Positions 35,597 through 42,919 of a stretch of 51,701 bases of DNA are shown in pieces. The notes beneath the pieces are model-generated. The model did not search any database. It was not told the DNA's origin and saw only the letters and a program-made list of their open reading frames with translations. The DNA comes from Rhodoplanes tepidamans (GTDB taxonomy: Bacteria > Pseudomonadota > Alphaproteobacteria > Rhizobiales > Xanthobacteraceae), in contig NZ_JAUSUJ010000037.1 of the NCBI RefSeq assembly GCF_030813915.1, forward strand, positions 1 to 51,701. Reading direction: 5' to 3'. Both the position numbers and the translations under genes were made by a program. Numbering within the stretch: the first letter of the stretch is position 1; every line of letters begins with the position of its first letter.

Positions 35597-35673
35597 CGGC
35601 CCGGGTCGCGGTCCCGCGCGGCGGTGCGGCACCGCCGGCGCCGTCCCGCGGGTCGGTCCGACGGTCCCCTCAC

Positions 35674-36222
35674 TCAGCCGGCCGCCGGGTCCGGCGCGTC
35701 CGGGCCGCAGGCCCGCAGCGCGCTGAGGATGCTCAGCGTCGTCGCGTTGGGGCAGTAGTTGCGCCAGTCCTGCCAGGCCGGATCGGCGAACTCGTCGGCG
35801 AGGTCGCGGGCGCAGCGTCCCGGCACCGTGCAGCCGGCGCAGCGCCGACGCAGCACGCCGAAGGCCCGCGGCTCGCTGCAGTAGAGTTCGTCGGGGTCTA
35901 GGCGCAGCGCCCGCATCCGCCGGCACAGCAGCAGGTCGTCGGCCACGGCGCTGCGCGCCGCCGGCGGGTCGCCGGCATCGCGATCGAGCGCCAGCTCGTC
36001 GAGGTCGAGATCGTCGGTGTCGCGGGGCGCGAAGGCGCCGGGCCACGCCTCGAGGAAGGCAGGATCGGTCGCGGCAAGATCGGTCACGTCGGAATCGGCA
36101 CCGCCGGAGCCGGTCGTGCCGCCGTGGGCGAGAGCCCCGAAGGCCGGCAGGCCGGGAGAGCGATCGCGTCTCGACCACAGGATGGCGGCGAGCTCACCCC
36201 AGGATCGTCGAGGAGGAGTCAT
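35674..36222 (-). CDS. DUF6455 family Cys-rich protein
   Basis: This 182-residue protein has a variable N-terminus (1-90). A conserved C-terminal half holds CRRMRALRLDPDEL (Cys100), Cys115, CAGC (Cys128 and Cys131), Cys137, DPAWQDWRNYC (Cys157) and PNATTLSIL. The pattern matches the DUF6455 group of Hyphomicrobiales. The cysteine set could bind a metal or iron-sulfur cluster, but this is inference. Function is unknown. A 6-base inverted repeat, GCACAC/GTGTGC, lies 36-64 bases upstream of the start. Confidence 0.7.
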   Translation of the reverse strand: MTPPRRSWGELAAILWSRRDRSPGLPAFGALAHGGTTGSGGADSDVTDLAATDPAFLEAWPGAFAPRDTDDLDLDELALDRDAGDPPAARSAVADDLLLCRRMRALRLDPDELYCSEPRAFGVLRRRCAGCTVPGRCARDLADEFADPAWQDWRNYCPNATTLSILSALRACGPDAPDPAAG

Positions 36223-36257
36223 GCCGTGCTCCTCGTGTCAGGTCCCGCCCCGATCGT

Positions 36258-36286
36258 GCACACGCAAGTATACACGGATTGTGTGC
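36258..36286. promoter_or_regulatory. Inverted repeat upstream of the DUF6455 gene
   Basis: GCACAC (36258-36263) and GTGTGC (36281-36286) are perfect inverse arms around a 17-base AT-rich centre. It lies upstream of the minus-strand gene starting at 36222. This could be a promoter-overlapping operator, but no regulator is known. Confidence 0.35.
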
Positions 36287-36338
36287 GCCGGCTAATTCAA
36301 ACGCCGCATGTCACCGGCGGGACCGCTTATGGACCGGC

Positions 36339-36836
36339 TCACGCCGGCTTCGGCGCGTCCGGCTTCGGCGCGTCGGGCTTGGGCGCGTCGGGCTTGGGCA
36401 GCCGCGACGGCACCTTCACCCAGGCGTCGCCGTCCAGCACCACCTCGCCGGCGACCGTGCAGCTGCAGGCGATGCGGGCGCGGCACTTCTCCGGCATCAG
36501 CTCGGCGATCTCCAGCCGCACATGGACGACGTCGCCGATCTTCACGGGACCGCGGAAGTTCAGCGTCTGCGAGAAGTAGATGACGCCCGGGCCGGGCAAC
36601 CGCATGCCGAGCACGGCGGAGATCAGGCTCGCCGTGAAGATGCCATGGGCGATGCGGGTCTTGAACAGCGTGCCGGCGGCATACTCCTCGGAGAGGTGGA
36701 TCGGGTTGCGGTCGCCGCTCACCTCGGCGAAGGCGCGGACCGCCGCGTCCGTGACGGTGCGCTCCAGCGTCTCGCTCATGCCGATGGCGAGGTCCTCGAA
36801 ATAAAGGCTGCGCGGCTCCAGAACAGTGTCGGCCAT
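36339..36836 (-). CDS. MaoC family (R)-specific enoyl-CoA hydratase-like protein
   Basis: This 165-residue hot-dog protein has the hydratase motif SGDRNPIHLSEEYA (Ser40-Ala53), with Asp42 and His47 as the likely catalytic pair and IAHG at 62-65. It would hydrate trans-2-enoyl-CoA to (R)-3-hydroxyacyl-CoA in the cytoplasm, for beta-oxidation or polyhydroxyalkanoate supply. The last 20 residues are a PKPDA repeat encoded by a 15-bp tandem repeat and are probably disordered. No partner gene such as a phosphate acetyltransferase lies beside it. Confidence 0.9.
   Translation of the reverse strand: MADTVLEPRSLYFEDLAIGMSETLERTVTDAAVRAFAEVSGDRNPIHLSEEYAAGTLFKTRIAHGIFTASLISAVLGMRLPGPGVIYFSQTLNFRGPVKIGDVVHVRLEIAELMPEKCRARIACSCTVAGEVVLDGDAWVKVPSRLPKPDAPKPDAPKPDAPKPA
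36346..36399. repeat. 15-bp in-frame tandem repeat at the maoC 3' end
   Basis: Copies of GGCTTSGGCGCGTCS lie at 36346-36360, 36361-36375 and 36376-36390, with a partial fourth to 36399. They encode the PKPDA repeats of the MaoC protein. Copy number may vary between strains. Confidence 0.9.
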
Positions 36837-36960
36837 GGTGCACTCTCGTTCCGCCTGAAGGGATGCACTGCATCAATCCCGCAGAGCACCACGGGCTGTG
36901 CCGGATGGCAAGACGATACCCGGAGTAGCGCGAGCCGGCGGCAGAGTGCGCGCAGGACGT

Positions 36961-36986
36961 AAAACGGGCCGCCCGGAGGCGGCCCG
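36961..36986 (-). terminator. Rho-independent terminator of the Gly/Pro/Trp-rich protein gene
   Basis: CGGGCCGCC (36965-36973) and GGCGGCCCG (36978-36986) form a 9-bp stem with a 4-base loop. Read on the minus strand, it ends in TTTT (36961-36964). It lies 25 bases past the stop codon at 37012. Confidence 0.85.
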
Positions 36987-37011
36987 CGAAACGAGACCGG
37001 TGCCTCGCGGC

Positions 37012-37440
37012 TCAGCGCGGCGGCGGTCCGGGAGGACGCGGGCGCGGCCCGGGCCCCGGACGCGGACCGGGCGGCGGGCCCGGCCGGAATCCCGGGCGCG
37101 GGCCGGGACCCGGCCGGAACGCCGGGCGCGGCGGCCCGGGCCGATAGATGCGCGGCGGCGGCGGAGGCGGCGGCGCCCAGCCGCGCCAGCCCGCCGGGCC
37201 ACCCCAGCCGAAGCCCCGGCGCCAGGCGAAGCCGCACCGGTACCAGCCCGGCCCGTGCCATCCGTCGAGATACCAGCAGTGGCGGTAGCCGCCCCAGTAG
37301 TACTGGACCGTGTCGACCACGGCGGCCGCGTCGGCGGCGGCCCCGAGCCCGCCGGCGGCGCCGAGCGGCGCGGCCTTCAGGCCCGGACTTGCCACGATCG
37401 CGGCGGCGGCCGCCGCGAGGGCAATCAAGCGACGATTCAT
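37012..37440 (-). CDS. Secreted Gly/Pro/Trp-rich protein
   Basis: This 142-residue protein has a signal peptide (about 1-23). The central part is Trp/Gly/Tyr-rich with two cysteines (YRHCWYLDGWHGPGWYRC), and a long Pro/Arg/Gly tail of RPGP-type repeats (about 93-142) follows. It resembles other small secreted Hyphomicrobiales proteins of low complexity, but I cannot name a family. The start at 37440 follows a GGAGG site at good spacing. The tail is basic and probably disordered, and could bind an anionic surface, which is inference. A clear terminator follows. Confidence 0.75.
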   Translation of the reverse strand: MNRRLIALAAAAAAIVASPGLKAAPLGAAGGLGAAADAAAVVDTVQYYWGGYRHCWYLDGWHGPGWYRCGFAWRRGFGWGGPAGWRGWAPPPPPPPRIYRPGPPRPAFRPGPGPRPGFRPGPPPGPRPGPGPRPRPPGPPPR

Positions 37441-37971
37441 GCAGGTCCTCCGATGGGGCCGGCCCACGTCCGGCCCGTTGTGATTCTCGGGAGTATCGGG
37501 AGAGAGACTGATGCGGCCGGACGCGCGGCGCAACGGATCGGCGCGGACGTGCGGGCGCGGCGCGTCGACGACGCCCCGCGGCTCGGCTCGGCCCGATGAC
37601 GGTCCATGGTGTCCCCGCTCCGCCGCACCGGCGGATCTCACCCCCGACAGAGTAGTCGCACGAAGCGGCTAGCCGGTTCACGGTGCCGCGATCCGGCCCG
37701 GCGGTGACCGGACGGCAGGCACCCGCGGCCGCTGCCGCTCCGGCGATCATTCGCCGGGCCGGACCGCCGCGCCCGGTTGGCCATCCGGCAGGCACCCCGA
37801 TCCGGCGCCCTCGGCACTGCACACCGATTGCGCATTCCGTGCCCGGCAATGCAGCAAATGAATAGCCGCATCGCAAAAACGGGGACTTCTCGTCCCATTT
37901 CAGCAACTTATTTATGCAACAAAGACTTCGCGCAGGCACCCCATGCCGCGTGACCGAAGACGGGGGTTACC
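37441..37971. other. Divergent intergenic region, 531 bases
   Basis: I see no supported gene here. The few frames are short, lack ribosome binding sites and look like shadows. The left part must hold the promoter of the leftward secreted-protein gene. The right part becomes AT-rich near 37850-37925 and probably holds the DUF1127 promoter. A small imperfect hairpin lies near 37832-37852. A small RNA cannot be excluded. Confidence 0.5.
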
Positions 37972-38133
37972 ATGTATCTCTTCTCCAGCCTGGTCCGCAT
38001 GTTCCGGGTTTGGCGCAAGTACAACGAGAGCCTGCGCGAGCTGAGCCGCCTGGGCGACCGCGAGCTGGCCGACATCGGCATCATGCGCGCCGACATCCAG
38101 CAGATCGCCTGGGACGCCGCCCGCGCCGACTGA
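37972..38133 (+). CDS. DUF1127 family small protein, 53 residues
   Basis: This 53-residue protein has an amphipathic N-terminal helix with aromatic and basic residues ([14 protein letters not shown]). The DUF1127 core [19 protein letters not shown] (about 25-42) follows. Members are abundant in alphaproteobacteria, and in Agrobacterium and relatives some bind RNA or affect phosphate and carbon metabolism. The ATG is preceded by a modest GGGG sequence. A terminator follows at 38241. It is too short to stand out in gene prediction but the motif is clear. Confidence 0.88.
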   Translation: MYLFSSLVRMFRVWRKYNESLRELSRLGDRELADIGIMRADIQQIAWDAARAD

Positions 38134-38240
38134 GACCGGCCGGCCGGACCGGCCTCGCGACCGGCGTTCGCCATCGCGCCGGCCCGCCGAGACGCTGCCT
38201 CCGACACGCCGCCTGCCAGACGCTGCATCCGAAAGTCGCC

Positions 38241-38268
38241 CGCCCGCAACGGCGGGCGCTTTTCTTTT
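38241..38268 (+). terminator. Rho-independent terminator of the DUF1127 gene
   Basis: CGCCCGC (38241-38247) and GCGGGCG (38252-38258) form a 7-bp stem with loop AACG. CTTTTCTTTT (38259-38268) follows. It separates the DUF1127 gene from trmFO. Confidence 0.88.
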
Positions 38269-38344
38269 GCGGGCCCTCTCCCCTATATCGGGCCGGACGC
38301 CCGCGGCCGGGCGGCGGCCCCCGGGCCCTGACACGAGCGGATCC

Positions 38345-39751
38345 ATGCAGCCTGTCCATGTCATCGGCGGCGGCCTCGCCGGCAGCGAGGCCGCCTGGCA
38401 GATCGCCTACCGCGGCGTCCCCGTGGTGCTCCACGAGATGCGGCCGGGGCGCGCCACCGCGGCCCACAAGACCGGCGGGCTGGCCGAGCTCGTCTGCTCC
38501 AACTCGTTCCGCTCCGACGACGCCGCCACCAACGCGGTCGGCCTGCTGCACGCCGAGATGCGCCGGCTCGGCTCGCTGATCATGCGGGCCGGCGACGCCA
38601 ACCAGGTGCCGGCCGGCGGCGCGCTCGCGGTCGACCGCGACGCCTTCTCGGCCGCCGTCACGCAGGCGCTCGACGGCCATCCGCTGATCGAGATCGTTCG
38701 CGAGGAGATCGACGGGCTGCCGCCGGACGACTGGGACAACGTCATCGTCGCCACCGGCCCGCTGACCTCGGCCGCGATGGCGGAGGCGGTGCGCAACATC
38801 ACGGGCGAAAGGTCACTCGCCTTCTTCGACGCCATCGCCCCGATCGTCCACCGCGACTCGATCGACATGGGCGTGGCGTGGGCGCAGTCGCGCTACGACA
38901 AGTCGGGGCCCGGCGGCTCCGGCGCCGACTACCTCAACTGCCCGCTCGACCGCGACCGCTACGAGGCCTTCGTCGACGCGCTGGTCGCGGCCGAGACGGT
39001 CGCGTTCCACGACTGGGAGGCCTCGACGCCCTATTTCGACGGCTGCCTGCCCGTCGAGGTGATGGCCGAGCGCGGCCGCGACACGCTGCGCTGGGGGCCG
39101 ATGAAGCCGGTCGGCCTCACCAATCCGCACCGGCCGGACGAGAAGCCCTATGCGGTCGTCCAGCTCCGCCAGGACAACCGGCTCGGCACGCTGTTCAACA
39201 TGGTCGGCTTCCAGACCAAGATGAAGCACGCCGAGCAAGTGCGCGTGTTCCGGATGATTCCCGGGCTCGAGCAGGCCGAGTTCGCGCGCCTGGGCGGCAT
39301 CCACCGCAACACCTTCCTGGATTCGCCGCGCCTGCTCGACCCGACCCTGCGCCTGAAGGCGATGCCGCGGCTGCGCTTCGCCGGCCAGATCACCGGCTGC
39401 GAGGGCTATGTCGAATCCGCCGCGATCGGGCTGGTGGCCGGGCTGTTCGCGGCGGCCGAGCGGCGCGGCGAGGCGGTCGTGCCGCCGCCCGCCACCACGG
39501 CGCACGGCGCCCTGCTCGGCCACATCACCGGCGGCCACGTGGTGACGATCGACGCCGGGCCGCGCTCGTTCCAGCCCATGAACGTCAATTTCGGCCTGTT
39601 CCCGCCGCTGGAGCGCTCGGTGGTCAAGCTGCCCGGCGGCGGACGCCTGCGCGGCAGCGCCAAGACGGCCGCCCGCAAGCAGGCCCTCTCGGCCCGCGCC
39701 CTCGCCGACCTCGACGCCTGGCGTGGCGCCCTGCCGGCGGCGGCCGAATAG
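38345..39751 (+). CDS. trmFO: Methylenetetrahydrofolate-tRNA-(uracil-5-)-methyltransferase
   Basis: This 468-residue flavoprotein begins with the FAD motif [14 protein letters not shown] (residues 5-18). It contains the family segments [21 protein letters not shown]-like near 51-70, [22 protein letters not shown] near 238-259 and [16 protein letters not shown] near 346-361. It uses methylene-THF and FADH2 to make m5U54 in tRNA. The start at 38345 gives the normal family length. An earlier in-frame ATG would begin within the upstream terminator. Its stop codon abuts that of the convergent phytoene-synthase-like gene with no gap. Confidence 0.96.
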   Translation: MQPVHVIGGGLAGSEAAWQIAYRGVPVVLHEMRPGRATAAHKTGGLAELVCSNSFRSDDAATNAVGLLHAEMRRLGSLIMRAGDANQVPAGGALAVDRDAFSAAVTQALDGHPLIEIVREEIDGLPPDDWDNVIVATGPLTSAAMAEAVRNITGERSLAFFDAIAPIVHRDSIDMGVAWAQSRYDKSGPGGSGADYLNCPLDRDRYEAFVDALVAAETVAFHDWEASTPYFDGCLPVEVMAERGRDTLRWGPMKPVGLTNPHRPDEKPYAVVQLRQDNRLGTLFNMVGFQTKMKHAEQVRVFRMIPGLEQAEFARLGGIHRNTFLDSPRLLDPTLRLKAMPRLRFAGQITGCEGYVESAAIGLVAGLFAAAERRGEAVVPPPATTAHGALLGHITGGHVVTIDAGPRSFQPMNVNFGLFPPLERSVVKLPGGGRLRGSAKTAARKQALSARALADLDAWRGALPAAAE

Positions 39752-40603
39752 TCACCCCATCCGGCGGGCGGCGCGCCAGAGCACCCACTGGCGCCGCCAG
39801 GGGGCGAGCTCGACCACGGCGAAGGGGTCGGCCGCCTGGGCACGGTCGAGGCGGTCGAGCAGCGGCCGGGCGAGCGCCGCCGGCAGGAAGGCCGGCCGCG
39901 CCGCCGCCGGGACCAGGGCCGTGGCCCGCTCGGCCTCGGCGAGCTCGAGGCGGGCGCGGCCGCGCAGATCGGCGAGCACGGCGGCGAGCCCCGGCCCCGC
40001 CCGGCGCGCCGGCAGGTCGGCCGGATCGACGCCTTGGTCGCGCAGCAGGTCGGCCGGGACATAGACCTGCCCGCGCGAGGCATGCGCCGGGAGCGCCTGC
40101 AGGATCCGCGACAGGCCCCAGCCGAGGCCGGCCGGGCCGGCGAGCGCCGCGACCATCGGATCGGGTCCGGCGAGGACATGGGCGGCGAGCCCGATCACGG
40201 CCGACGAGGTCTTGCGCACATAGCCGTAGAGCGCGTCCAGGCCCGCCATCGGGTCGTCGTAGAGGTCGAAGCTGCGCGCCTCGAGGAGATCGAGGAGCGG
40301 TTCGACCGGCAGCGCGCGGGCCGCGACGGTGTCGAGCAGCGCGGCGGCGACGGGGTTGGCGCGCACGTCGCCGTGCCCCTCGCCGGCGAGCGCGTCGCGC
40401 CACCACTGCAGGCGGATCTCGCCCGCCATCGGGGTCTTGGCGGCGTCGCGCACCCGGGCGATCTCGGCGTTGAAGGCGTAGAGGGCGAACAGATGCGGCC
40501 GCTGCGCGGCCGGCGCGAACAGTGCCGCGAGGAAGCGGTCGCGGTCCTGCTCGCGGACGAGCGCCTCGCAATGACGATGGAACTCCAAAGGCTTTCCTTG
40601 CAC
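39752..40603 (-). CDS. Squalene/phytoene synthase family protein (NDUFAF6-like)
   Basis: This 283-residue protein has the fold of the squalene/phytoene synthase family, with FALYAFNAEIARVRD (about 39-53), IRLQWWRDAL, YDDPMAGLDALYGYVRKTSS (about 114-133) and a QALPAHASRGQVYVPADLL segment. The Asp-rich diphosphate motifs are incomplete compared with true synthases. Size and context, next to trmFO and near yajC-secDF and an Mth938-like gene, fit the alphaproteobacterial homologue of NDUFAF6, a complex I assembly factor. Carotenoid or hopanoid synthesis is unlikely. The stop codon directly abuts the trmFO stop. Confidence 0.82.
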   Translation of the reverse strand: MQGKPLEFHRHCEALVREQDRDRFLAALFAPAAQRPHLFALYAFNAEIARVRDAAKTPMAGEIRLQWWRDALAGEGHGDVRANPVAAALLDTVAARALPVEPLLDLLEARSFDLYDDPMAGLDALYGYVRKTSSAVIGLAAHVLAGPDPMVAALAGPAGLGWGLSRILQALPAHASRGQVYVPADLLRDQGVDPADLPARRAGPGLAAVLADLRGRARLELAEAERATALVPAAARPAFLPAALARPLLDRLDRAQAADPFAVVELAPWRRQWVLWRAARRMG

Positions 40604-40666
40604 GCCGGCCGGATGGGCGCCCGTGTCACGGTCCGGCCGCGCGACGCGGCGCGGGTCGTTCCACGA

Positions 40667-40894
40667 TCATCGGGCGACCACCTCGCCCTCCTCCCAGGCG
40701 AGCGGCGCATCGGGCAGCGCGCGCGCGATCGTGTCGCGGCTCTCCTGACGAATGCCCTTGGTGAAGATGCGCAGCACCAGCCGACCGTCGGGCTCGATCC
40801 CGACGCCGGTGCCGATGACGCCGGGCTGGGCGAGGAGCCAGGCCTCGTGGCGATCCCGCAGCGCGAGCAGTTGCTCTTGCGTGTGGCTGTCCAT
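40667..40894 (-). CDS. Small protein paralogous to the N-terminal domain of the neighbouring protease
   Basis: This 75-residue protein opens with a helix (LLALRDRHEAWLLAQPG, residues 9-25). The strand VIGTGVGIEPDGRLVLRIF (26-44) and a final PLAWEEGEVV strand follow. This aligns with residues about 97-153 of the protease encoded just upstream, where VGTGIGFRV...PVLKIYVTEKV and MAVEVEEVGSIV occupy the same places. It has no signal peptide or membrane helix. The gene lies 132 bases after the protease stop on the same strand. Its job could be as inhibitor or partner of the protease, but this is inference. Confidence 0.7.
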   Translation of the reverse strand: MDSHTQEQLLALRDRHEAWLLAQPGVIGTGVGIEPDGRLVLRIFTKGIRQESRDTIARALPDAPLAWEEGEVVAR

Positions 40895-41026
40895 GGTCGT
40901 CGCTCCGAATCTCCCCCGGCCGCCGGGGCCGGCGCCTGCCGCACCATATAAGCGCGACCCTGGCGTCCGCCATATCCGCGGCCGAGGGACACGAGCCTCG
41001 CGCGGCTCGCGCGGCGAGACCGCCGG

Positions 41027-42166
41027 TCAGCGCCGGTTGAGGAAGCGCACGATGCCGAGGGCGCTCATCACGGCCGCGATCGGATTGGCGAACGTGATGC
41101 TGTTGTCGGTGCGGCCGGCGAACAGCAGGGCCACCGGCTGGCTCGAGTTCGCCGTGACGATCAGCGAGCCCGAATCGCCGCCGCGGCTGAACGGGCCGCC
41201 GACGCCACGGATACCGATCTGATTGCGGAACTGGGCGACGCCACCCGGATACCCGACCGAGATGTTGACGCTGATGTCGGTGACGGTGCCGACCGTCGAC
41301 TGCGTGGTTCGGCCGTTCTTCTTCACCGTCATGCCGAGCCGCGCCGCCAGAGGGGTCGGGTTCAGCGTGTAGGTGACGTGGCGCGGATCGACGTACGCGA
41401 ACGACGTCCAGGCCACTGCGGCGTCGACGAGGTTCGGTCCGGGGAAGTTGATGCGCACGAAGTTCTCCAGCACGGCGATGCGGTCGCCCGGCGACACACC
41501 GCCGTCGGCCCGGCCGGGCTGGATGATCGGATCGCCGACCCGGGCATTGTTGGAGTTGGCCATGACATGGTTGTTGCTGAGCAGGCAGAGATGGTTGTTG
41601 CGGGTGACCACGAGGCAGCCGAGCGTCCCCGCCGTCACCAGCGGGTGTCCGATCGACACGCCGCAGCGCACCGGCCGCGCGTAGCGGCGATTGTAGAGCT
41701 GGGGCACGATCGAGCCGACCTCCTCGACCTCGACCGCCATGCCGCCGACATTGCTCGGCGCGGCACTGAAGGTGCTGATGGCACCGCCCGTCACCTTTTC
41801 GGTGACGTAGATCTTGAGAACCGGCTCCGACGTGACCAGCCCGCCGACGACCCGGAAGCCGATGCCGGTGCCGACCGGCCGTTCGGCGCTGGTCGTGTAG
41901 TCGCCCACCTCGCTCGACAGGGCCGCCGCGAAGCTCTCGACGCCGCCGAGCCGGCTCTCCAGCTCCTCCTGGGCCGCGAACCAGTCGTCGCCGACCGACA
42001 GCGTGTCGACTGTCTCGTCCGCCTCGGCGACGTCGACATCCGCGCCGGGTCCGCCGCCCGGCGCATCGGGATCGAATTCCACCGGACCACCATCACCTCC
42101 CGCGCGCGGCTGCGCCGGATCCGGGAGCTCCTCGGGGCTCGACGAGTCTCTGGGCTGCTTCGACAT
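41027..42166 (-). CDS. Trypsin-like serine protease with acidic N-terminus
   Basis: This 379-residue protein has a disordered Asp/Pro/Gly-rich N-terminus (1-60), a helical segment and a small domain (about 95-155) shared with the downstream 75-residue protein. A trypsin-fold domain follows (about 165-375). The probable triad is His200 (SNNHV), Asp248 (NLVDAAVAW) and Ser332 (GGDSGSLIV). No signal peptide is visible, so it seems cytoplasmic, which is unusual for this fold. The start at 42166 follows AGGAGG at ideal spacing. The gene sits between two genes normally close together in this order and has an AT-rich upstream region. The substrate is unknown. Confidence 0.82.
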   Translation of the reverse strand: MSKQPRDSSSPEELPDPAQPRAGGDGGPVEFDPDAPGGGPGADVDVAEADETVDTLSVGDDWFAAQEELESRLGGVESFAAALSSEVGDYTTSAERPVGTGIGFRVVGGLVTSEPVLKIYVTEKVTGGAISTFSAAPSNVGGMAVEVEEVGSIVPQLYNRRYARPVRCGVSIGHPLVTAGTLGCLVVTRNNHLCLLSNNHVMANSNNARVGDPIIQPGRADGGVSPGDRIAVLENFVRINFPGPNLVDAAVAWTSFAYVDPRHVTYTLNPTPLAARLGMTVKKNGRTTQSTVGTVTDISVNISVGYPGGVAQFRNQIGIRGVGGPFSRGGDSGSLIVTANSSQPVALLFAGRTDNSITFANPIAAVMSALGIVRFLNRR

Positions 42167-42527
42167 GATGAATCCTCCTGAATGTCGAAAGCGTGATCGG
42201 GCTATACTAGAGGTAATCCGACCTTTCAGCTTCGACACCGACGAATAGTTCAATCATTCATGACATAGGAGTAATGTAGTTTCTCACGTTATGTTGATAG
42301 ATGAGGGGCTTGATCGCATTTTTTAGAATACGCTTATTTGTGCATCGTCACCTCGAACGCGGTGTTTCGAGAAACATGTGTCGATGGATGCGCTTGGGTC
42401 GCGTTGTTCGCGATCGTGCGAGGCGGCGAAATCGCAGTCTCGTGATCAGGTCACGGCGCGGTCCCGCGCCGCGGTGCCGTTGCGTAAGGCGATACACGAC
42501 CGCCGCCGCCGGCACGAGGCTCCGTCG
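42167..42527. other. AT-richer intergenic region upstream of the protease gene
   Basis: These 361 bases hold no supported gene. The stretch about 42200-42400 is clearly richer in A and T than the rest of the window and has many stop codons in all frames. It must hold the promoter of the protease gene. A 6-base inverted repeat, TGTTTC (42363-42368) and GAAACA (42371-42376), is present. The composition suggests either a long regulated leader or recently acquired DNA. Confidence 0.55.
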
Positions 42528-42911
42528 TCAGGCGATGGGCAGCAGGATCGCTCCCACCCGCCGGCGTTCCACCAGCAGCATGTTCCAGGTGCGCACCGCC
42601 GGGCCGGTGGTCATGCTCTCCACCACGATGCCGTGCTCGCGCAGGCGCGCCCGCAGCGGCTCCGGAACCGGCCACGGCAGCGTGCCGGTGCCGATCAGCA
42701 GGTGCTCGACCGGCGGCGTGCTGCCGGTCACCAGCGCGATCACCTCGTCGCCGATGTGGTCGGGCGACGCCAGGTCGGCGGCCCAGACGCCGTCGGTAAG
42801 GCAGACGATGGCGCCGCGATGCGACAGGTCGCCGAGCCGGAAGCCGCCGTCCCCGTAGGAGTCGATCACGGCCGGGCGCGGCAGATGCGGGCTCGTGCGG
42901 TCGAGCGGCAT
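42528..42911 (-). CDS. Mth938-like domain protein (NDUFAF3/AAMDC family)
   Basis: This 127-residue protein has the Mth938-like fold pattern: IDSYGDGGFRLGDLSHRGAIV near residues 16-36, then EHLLIGTGTLPWPVPEPLRARL near 69-90 and MTTGPAVRTWNMLLVERRRVGAILLP at the end. Mitochondrial NDUFAF3, a complex I assembly factor, belongs to this family. The gene follows secF by 8 bases with GGAGGA just before the ATG, so it is the last gene of the yajC-secD-secF operon. The common alphaproteobacterial order places an NDUFAF6-like gene next. Here about 1.9 kb with two other genes intervenes. Confidence 0.88.
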   Translation of the reverse strand: MPLDRTSPHLPRPAVIDSYGDGGFRLGDLSHRGAIVCLTDGVWAADLASPDHIGDEVIALVTGSTPPVEHLLIGTGTLPWPVPEPLRARLREHGIVVESMTTGPAVRTWNMLLVERRRVGAILLPIA

Positions 42912-42919
42912 TCCTCCGC

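Noticed and set aside
37638-37898. An 86-residue minus-strand frame in the long intergenic region
   Set aside because: No ribosome binding site and no recognisable pattern. It lies across a likely promoter region.
38267-38344. Extended N-terminus for TrmFO from an upstream in-frame ATG
   Set aside because: The extension would start within the terminator of the DUF1127 gene and is not typical of TrmFO, which starts close to the FAD motif.
39752-40603. True phytoene or squalene synthase
   Set aside because: Asp-rich motifs are incomplete, no carotenoid or hopanoid genes are near, and the context is that of the NDUFAF6-like family.
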